DNA of 64,000 nt from Pyrenophora tritici-repentis (Eukaryota; Ascomycota; Dothideomycetes; Pleosporales; Pleosporaceae): contig NC_089391.1 of assembly GCF_003171515.1 (NCBI RefSeq), positions 2,728,001-2,792,000 on the forward strand, written 5' to 3'. Shown here one piece after another: positions 58,220 to 64,000 of this stretch. The position numbers and the translations under genes were made by a program. Below the pieces are notes generated by a model that saw only the letters and a list, made by a program, of their open reading frames with translations, did no database searches and had not been told where the DNA came from. Numbering within the stretch: the first letter of the stretch is position 1; every line of letters begins with the position of its first letter.

Positions 58220-58988
58220 ATGGGAGACCTTCTTACCCGTGATAGCTGGACCATGGACGTGGCACTTAGCCGCAAACGGTCGCGCCTCACGCTCGACGAC
58301 GCCGAAGAAGAGGGTAGAGAACAGCTGCGGAGAGAGCCGTCGCCTGCGCCTGCACTCGGGGATGTGTTGAAGAGATCAAGGACTCACTGCGAATTGGAAG
58401 AGCTAGATGTGATAGACGCTGCAGAAGCCTGGAATGTGGACGTGCAGGCCATTCTGGCCAGCAACACGCTCGCGACGCCGACAGATAGTAGATTGGTGCC
58501 GTATGACAATTGGGCCAGATATAGGAAGGATGAGTCTATAGTGGTCCTCTGTATACAGGGTAATGTCCAGGTACACTATGAATTACTCTGGTACTGCATA
58601 TGCCCCACAACAACCCATCATTACTGACAGTCCTAGTGCCGCACTACCAGACCTCCTTACCCTCTCGCCCTCCCTCCAAGCATCCGTCCTATGCCACGAT
58701 CCCTCGACTCACAGACTTTCTCCATCCGCGCCCTTCTCGCTCCCCCTCATACAAGCCGCGACGCCTTCGAACAACCACTTTGTCCGCCTAGGTCTTCTAC
58801 ACCCTCTTGGCGGAGGAAAGTTCCCATTGGATGCGCTGGTCGTGCTAGATGGAAAAGGGAGGAGGAGATTGGTGTTGCCGGTTGGTTGGGGTGCGGGGAA
58901 GCATGTGGATACGCCTGCAGGACGAAGCATACAAGTACGGTTCATGGCTCTATTGAAAGCATGTGTAGAGAGGCTAGAGAAGGAGTGA
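58220..58988 (+). CDS. Hypothetical protein, two exons, splice site uncertain
   Basis: The first frame (from ATG 58220, or ATG 58253 in-frame) encodes SWTMDVALSRKRSRLTLDD, an acidic stretch DAEEEGRE and PYDNWARYRKDESIVV. A second frame to 58988 encodes PSAALPDLLTLSPSLQASVL, then HFVRLGLLHPLGGGKFPLDA and ends ACVERLEKE. The only phase-consistent join I found uses donor GTCTAT at 58534 and a CTGAC...CAG acceptor at 58630 (97-nt intron), giving 223 residues. The better-looking GTAATG and GTACAC donors do not keep frame. The basic KRSR patch could be a nuclear signal. Family not recognised. The gene is divergent from Atg5. Confidence 0.6.
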
Positions 58989-60048
58989 GGGCATGACACA
59001 AATACGGTATGCGATGCCTGGACATGGTAATTCCGAAGCATACAGATAGTGATTGAGGGAACATGAGGATTGCAAAGGAATTGTGACAATATTCAAGATA
59101 TCTCATTAGGATATCCTACATGGGTATTATGCCCGAGGCTACCATGGCTGGAAGAACCGCCTGTGAATGTCTCATATGTCAAGAACACTGTGTGCGCCAT
59201 GTGCACCACATACTGAGTCCTCCATGATACCTAGTCGAGGGGTCGCTTTCCGATAGGTTGGTGGAAGAGTCCTTCTCCAGAATATCAAATATTTATGGTC
59301 AGGTGAAAGCGAGTGTCCGGGCGCACGAGCCGCCAATCAGTGCGCTGATTGGCGATGAGTGTTTGCTTGTCTGTACGTCACGTCATGCAAACAAACACAG
59401 TGACATAACGTGGCAGCGGAGACCAGTCTTGTTGGGCTGTGCTAGAGCGTATTATGTTTCTGTATATAAATGATTAATTCCATGAAATATTTATCTCCTT
59501 GCTCCTTCGGTGAACTCGGTTGATGTTGTCTTCCCACCGCTTGTAGGTAGAACAGGGAAACACATATTTTTGCACCTATAGTTCGATTATCAGCTTCGAC
59601 TATTTTTCTTCTTTTTTGTATTGTTGAGGAAAGTATATGAAGGCTTGGACTCCTAGCGTAAGTGAAAGACACCCGCCCGTAAACAAGCCTAAAGCTATCA
59701 CGTAGCTAACGCGTAAATTCTTTCACTACCACATAGTACAAGGCCTCACAGGTATTTTGTTGCTTAGTCATTACAAACGCTCCTCTCGTGATTTTCTCTA
59801 TCTGCAAGCGCCTTTCATGGGAATCTACTGTTTACCATTAACAACAACGCGCCACAATGTCTTAAACAGAACAGCCACTTTTGCTCACCCAGATCTTTAG
59901 CGACGGAAATGGAGATGTCAACCCTAAAAGCTTTGAGAAAATCGTTCGTCGCACACTCACTGCCAAAGGCACAGTGTTCTCTTCCCCTCGTCAGATGATC
60001 GCCTAGTGAGTCTAATCGCAAGCGGTAAAGAAGGTAATATCTTACTGA
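58989..60048. other. Intergenic region upstream of BTB gene
   Basis: About 1.1 kb. At 59915 an ATG starts MSTLKALRKSFVAHSLPKA, which resembles the N-terminus of fungal BTB proteins and may be the true first exon of the gene at 60049. A GTGAGT donor at 60006 and a CAAAG acceptor near 60057 lie between, but the phases I tried give a stop. Confidence 0.45.
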
Positions 60049-60849
60049 ATGCACCAAAGGCGATGCGCTGCTATCTCGTTGATTGACGCTAGACGTGACT
60101 TTCAGCTCATCGTAGACGGTATTAAATTTAGCGTCCACGCCGTCTTTCTCCTCTGTGGCTCCAAGGTACTCCATGACTACATCATCGTGAGCAATTCTCT
60201 CAACTCATTTATTCTGTTGTTGACAGTACCTATCTAGGACACTATATCGTCTCTCCGTTCTAGCTACGAATTCGATGGGACATTCTTCAGCCCTATAATG
60301 GTGGACCGCTACGTCGCCTTCATCTACATCGGCTCCTTCACTATGGACAAGAATGGCCAGGCATCATACCTGCATCACATCACGAAGCTGCCGCCCGGCA
60401 AGACGGAGACCGACTTTGCCATGGCCATAGAGACCGCAGTGCATTTCTATCTCATCATGTACGGCATGGGCGAGCGGCTGCAGGATGAAGGCTTGATGGA
60501 TATAGCCCACGCCAAGATGGCTGAGGACCTGCTATGCGAGAGCCCAATGCCGCTCCTTCTAGTTACACAAATCGTGGGCTGGGTGTACGGGACCAAAGAG
60601 AAGATTTGCCGGGACGAGAAGCGAGAGCTTGGGAATCTAGCGGTGGCTTGCGTCCTGAGATACGTGAAGCTCAAATTCTGGACTGTATCTCAAACCAGCG
60701 TCTTCACTGCTGCAGTGGCACAGCATGGAGTGTTTGTTGCTGAGATGAACGTCGCAGGTCCTCTCTCGAAAGAACTCGAGAAGAAGTGGCCGAATGTCAA
60801 GAAGCGAGAACACAATGACGGACAGGCTTCTAAAAAGCAGGTGACGTAG
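60049..60849 (+). CDS. BTB/POZ-domain protein (best preserved copy in the window)
   Basis: Exons 60049-60186 and 60238-60849 give 249 residues; the 51-nt intron is GTGAGC...TAG and keeps frame (LHDYII|DTISSLRSSYEFDG). The BTB domain covers about residues 12-100: ARRDFQLIVDGIKFSVHAVF, CGSKVLHDY, then MVDRYVAFIYIGSFTMDKNG. A helical C-terminal region follows, with YLIMYGMGERLQDEGLMDIA and ACVLRYVKLKFWTV, and a Lys-rich tail. BTB proteins dimerise and can act as cullin-3 adaptors or transcriptional co-regulators; no partner domain such as Kelch or zinc finger is present. The start is uncertain: the first in-frame ATG is used, but an upstream exon (from ATG 59915) is possible. It is the only one of four local BTB-like loci without a visible lesion. 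Confidence 0.75.
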
Positions 60850-61797
60850 GGCATTAGGTCAAGCGTTCCCACAAGGCAACGATGGTACCTGAGTGGAATC
60901 AACTAGGGTTGGTAGATGGGACTTTCTTCAGTTGAACAGCGACCTCATACTGTAACTCAGGCTCTGCCTTGGATATGATGAAATCAAGCTGAGTAGTAAT
61001 GACACCATGTTTCTTGAAAGCTCGGGTTTTACTTGATTCCACCTGACAAGTGCAACAACATACTGATGTCAGGGTGACGAGATGATGCTTTAGTGATGCC
61101 GTCGTAGACGAGAACTATGAATTACACAAGAAACTCGTTAGAAGATATGGAGCCCACAGCAGACGCACAATGAATAGAGTCTGAAACATAGGTGCTAGAG
61201 TGGCGAGATACGAACATGACAATGCCGGAGAGATACGACGAGTGAACCACGGGTATAGGTGGTGTGCAAACGACGTGTAATTAAAAAAACTTAAGACATG
61301 CTACCAGAGGAAAAAAGGATCGCTAACGAATGCCCATGTACAAGCAGCGAAACTGTGATAATATAGCTCTCATATTTCCTCCTCTTGACTGTTATCAATA
61401 CTCGCAGTGCAGCAAACCAATGCACAAATATTCCAGTAATGTACGCCATGAGATCAATGCTTCAATGCCCTTTCTTCCCCATCTCCACACACTGTCCGGT
61501 GCTCCGAGTATCTCCATGTTACGATATCGTATAAACTGGGGCCGAGTATGCAACTTCGTGGGGCTCCTCGTATGCTCGCTAATACATCGGGTGACGCGGC
61601 CTGCGCGTTTCGTCCTGGGACTGTAGATCAAACTGCAACCATACCCGCATCCCTTCTCTCCTCTTTATCCAAAACATCCAAGACAAAGGAACCGACTCAA
61701 TGTGCTAAGCTTAGTAGTGTAAAAGGGTACGGGAGTCCCAATCAGCAAGACCCACCTGCTCGTAAAAGGCAGGAAGGGACCACGCTACAAACTTCCA
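60850..61797. other. Intergenic region between convergent genes
   Basis: About 0.95 kb, expected to hold two 3' UTRs. Small open frames around 61330-61877 have no domain support. Confidence 0.45.
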
Positions 61798-62499
61798 TCA
61801 CTCCAGCCGTCCCTCCTGCGTATACACTGTCCTGCGTCCATTGTCAATCGGCACCTCACAGCTCACGGCCCCAGTAATCAGCTGTTTGTATTTGGCTTCA
61901 TCGCCGTCGCCAAGGCATTTCTCGAGAAAGTACCTCGCTGCGACTTCGTTGGCAGCCAGCATACTCCTGCACGAGCCCACGACGACCGTCTCTTCCTTTG
62001 AGTAGCGCTTCTCGGTGCGACACACAATGTGGTATACCGTCCTCGCGTCGTGTGGCTGACCCATGGCTGCCCTGGCTTTCTGCGAGTAGACAGCCTCGCT
62101 CAGGGCTTTCGGGTACGTGCTCACATCGCCGGGTATGGGTTTACGCGGCGGGATGGGTCGCGGAGCAGCCGACTGCAGACGAGGCGGCGGGTTTGGGTGC
62201 GAATTGTAGGGTCGAGGTATGCTGGTTACCGGTGGTCCACTGACTACCGGCGCCGGCGCCAGCTGCGGCTGTTGTTGCTGCTGCTGTCCCTGATGCCGGA
62301 GTAGGAAGTCGCGATGCTCATCTAGCTGTGATCTCAATGCGTCGCTCGTGGTCTGGAAGATGCGTTCTTGGACGCCGGGCCCGAGGTTGCGCGAATAGTG
62401 TCGCAGGTCCGCACTACAGTCGAGCTGCAGAAGCCTGTGCTGGCGGTCGAAGCCGCCGCCCCCGTACAGTTGTCGGGCAGGTGCCGTGGTCGCGGCCAT
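61798..62499 (-). CDS. Hypothetical protein with Pro/Gln-rich linker
   Basis: Single-exon frame of 233 residues starting MAATTAPARQLYGGGG. An N-terminal helical part (about 20-68, RHYSRNLGPGVQERIFQTTS) is followed by a Gln run (about 71-77) and a Pro-rich linker to about residue 125. The C-terminal part is ordered-looking: TVYHIVCRTEKRYSKEETVV, then NEVAARYFLEKCLGD and ends RRTVYTQEGRLE. I do not recognise the family. The C-terminal region could be a small alpha/beta domain. Good codon continuity and the compact order of segments support it as a real gene; no introns were seen. Confidence 0.68.
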   Translation of the reverse strand: MAATTAPARQLYGGGGFDRQHRLLQLDCSADLRHYSRNLGPGVQERIFQTTSDALRSQLDEHRDFLLRHQGQQQQQQPQLAPAPVVSGPPVTSIPRPYNSHPNPPPRLQSAAPRPIPPRKPIPGDVSTYPKALSEAVYSQKARAAMGQPHDARTVYHIVCRTEKRYSKEETVVVGSCRSMLAANEVAARYFLEKCLGDGDEAKYKQLITGAVSCEVPIDNGRRTVYTQEGRLE

Positions 62500-63318
62500 T
62501 TCTATTAGAATATGCGCTTATATATGTTCTGGGATCCAGGAAGAGGACGCAAAAGAGGTGTTAAATGAGGATGGAAAGTTTATATCATGTGCATGACGCG
62601 GATATTCGCAAATCTTGGAAACGCCGGAGCCCTGGCGATGATCTCGTATTTCACGGAGTCATGTGATGCCGTGTTATTACCGTGTATTTTGTGACCTACG
62701 GTTACGAAGCTTTTCATGGGCTGCGCAACCTTATAGCGAGCTGGTCTTTTGAGCCGGGCATATCGAGGGCGCTGCGCGTGGCGTTGTGACCGCGATTCCT
62801 TTTTCGAGCACTAGAAGCTGACAAATGGGATAGGTCTCATCGTTTGAATCGTTTAAAATTCCTGCTGCTACGAAGGCGAACACGTAGATAGACTACGATA
62901 CATTGTATACCCTCTAGCCAGCTTGAAACTGCTGTGAGATGGGTTTTACCTGACGTTGTGAAATGGGTAGGCGTGTACATGGAAAGCATCAAGGGAATCC
63001 CTGCGGCGATCCTTTGAGATCGTGCCGAAACGCCCAAGTACCCACACGTCTTGCCCATCGAACGCCATGGCAACAAAGAAAGGAAATCAACCCATCGTCA
63101 CCGTTACACCTGAGCGAGCCTCGAATTCCACAGAAAACATTGCTCCGATGAACATTCAAGCCGTATTGGTATTTCAAGTCCGTCATCAACAGACCATCGA
63201 AACATAATCCAATCTCCGAAACAGGAAGCAGATGCGGGCAAAGGCTAGCTATCTTCAACTATAGTAGCAACTATAACGAGCTTATTAGCGCATTGGCCGA
63301 TGAAGATGCTGGTAATGC
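62500..63318. other. Intergenic or intronic region
   Basis: About 0.8 kb between the two rightmost genes. The minus-strand frame 62989-63258 could be a further exon of the gene to the right if the GTAAGC at 63323-63318 is a donor, but it has no recognisable domain. Confidence 0.4.
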
Positions 63319-64000
63319 TTACCTATCAGCGTTGTAGCCCAGAGGGATTCCGCCACCAAGTGCTTCACGAGCTTCTTGCTTGAGATCCTTATACTTGGCA
63401 CAAAGATCGGGGAAGTGAGTGATAGCCTGCTGGAGGGGGGCAGGTACATCGCACACAATCTTGCGCCAATCGTTGTTGCGCTTGCAGACGACCTGGATAA
63501 GCTCTCTCATGCACTTCAGTCCCATGATGCAGATGCTGCGAGCATAGTCCATGTCGTAAGAGCCGTTGGGGTGCTCAAGATCCTGAGTTTCTGTGTTAAT
63601 GAGAACTGTCCAAGCAAAGTTTTCGTGGGAGGGGGATGTTGACGACGGCAAAGCGGCAGGTGGTCCTCCTTGGACTGCACCAAGCCTATAGTACTCAGCC
63701 CAGAGCTGGTCGAATTGACTCGCGAAGGGGTTGGGTGGGATCCTATTGCGCGAACTGCCGTGATCGTGTTGACCCTGACGGAAAGCGAGGCCTGACACAG
63801 CGAGATGCTCGGGTACACCGCTCAAAGAGGTCGTGTTGAACGGATCAATCTGGTTGACCATGCTTGGCGAACGCAGACTTGAAGTGAAGGACGGGCGACG
63901 AGGGCTATTGGACATCTGACTGGCATTAGAACTGCTGCGTTGCCTGTGAGGAGACTGAAGCTCGCTGACTCTCTTCGGGGTTAGCATATGGGGAGAGCCG
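63319..64000 (-). CDS. Uncharacterised protein, 5' part beyond the window
   Basis: The minus-strand frame is open from the window edge to a TAA at 63319-63321. An ATG at 63987 is available, but the frame stays open upstream (GSPH before MLTPKRVSE), so the protein probably starts outside. The first 60 residues seen are Ser/Arg-rich and disordered (PHRQRSSSNASQMSNSPRRP). An ordered region follows with FASQFDQLWAEYYRLGAVQ, then SYDMDYARSICIMGLKCMRE and KRNNDWRKIVCDVPAPLQQA, ending GGGIPLGYNADR. The final codons AG-GTAAGC also look like a splice donor, so the true C-terminus might lie further left. No family recognised. Confidence 0.65.
   Translation of the reverse strand, partial: GSPHMLTPKRVSELQSPHRQRSSSNASQMSNSPRRPSFTSSLRSPSMVNQIDPFNTTSLSGVPEHLAVSGLAFRQGQHDHGSSRNRIPPNPFASQFDQLWAEYYRLGAVQGGPPAALPSSTSPSHENFAWTVLINTETQDLEHPNGSYDMDYARSICIMGLKCMRELIQVVCKRNNDWRKIVCDVPAPLQQAITHFPDLCAKYKDLKQEAREALGGGIPLGYNADR

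Noticed and set aside
1..64000. Secondary-metabolite or effector gene cluster
   Set aside because: No PKS, NRPS, terpene synthase, P450 or clear small secreted Cys-rich protein was seen; the ALDH and glycosyltransferase alone do not make a cluster.

Overview
This window looks like nuclear DNA of a filamentous ascomycete, most likely a dothideomycete of the Pleosporales type. The support is many short spliceosomal introns (about 47-130 nt, GT-AG), typical fungal housekeeping genes (Atg5, RabGGTase beta, glycogen debranching enzyme, an RRM-YTH m6A reader) and several BTB/POZ paralogs. The order-level placement is inference. I saw no tRNA, rRNA or CRISPR array.

Layout. 1-582 is the 3' end of a Bem46-type alpha/beta hydrolase. 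3741-5806 is an RRM+YTH RNA-binding protein. 8999-11607 (-) is a GH3 beta-glucosidase with a PA14 insert. 12492-13797 is a FAR-17a/AIG1 membrane protein whose second intron carries a 128-bp MITE. 14383-15879 (-) is a zinc-finger protein. 16598-17791 (-) is RabGGTase beta (Bet2). 19634-21923 is a RhoGAP protein. 22823-27658 is the glycogen debranching enzyme. Two long gene-poor stretches (27.7-34.2 kb and 35.7-42.9 kb) flank a two-exon disordered protein at 34.2-35.7 kb. An aldehyde dehydrogenase lies at 42952-44502 (-).

45-54 kb is an accessory-looking block. It holds a broken BTB/POZ gene (45.2-46.1 kb), a second, exactly identical MITE in the opposite orientation (47145-47272), a BTB-like gene with one internal stop (48.5-49.4 kb), a PIWI-domain fragment of an Argonaute (50.7-51.2 kb), a capsular-polysaccharide-type glycosyltransferase (51.2-52.4 kb, -), a decayed small gene (52.9-53.6 kb) and a truncated BTB N-terminus (53.8-54.0 kb). 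Order returns with a 64-residue membrane protein, Atg5 (-), a hypothetical gene, one more BTB gene that may be intact (60.0-60.8 kb), and two uncharacterised genes at the right end, the last running off the window.

The most notable observations are the pair of identical hAT-like MITEs with perfect 8-bp target duplications, one of them inside an intron close to the donor site; the Argonaute remnant; and a set of decayed BTB/accessory genes whose premature stops can all be derived from CAG/CAA by C-to-T change. The neighbouring housekeeping genes do not form an obvious pathway. Exon structures were derived by hand from splice signals, frame and family resemblance.
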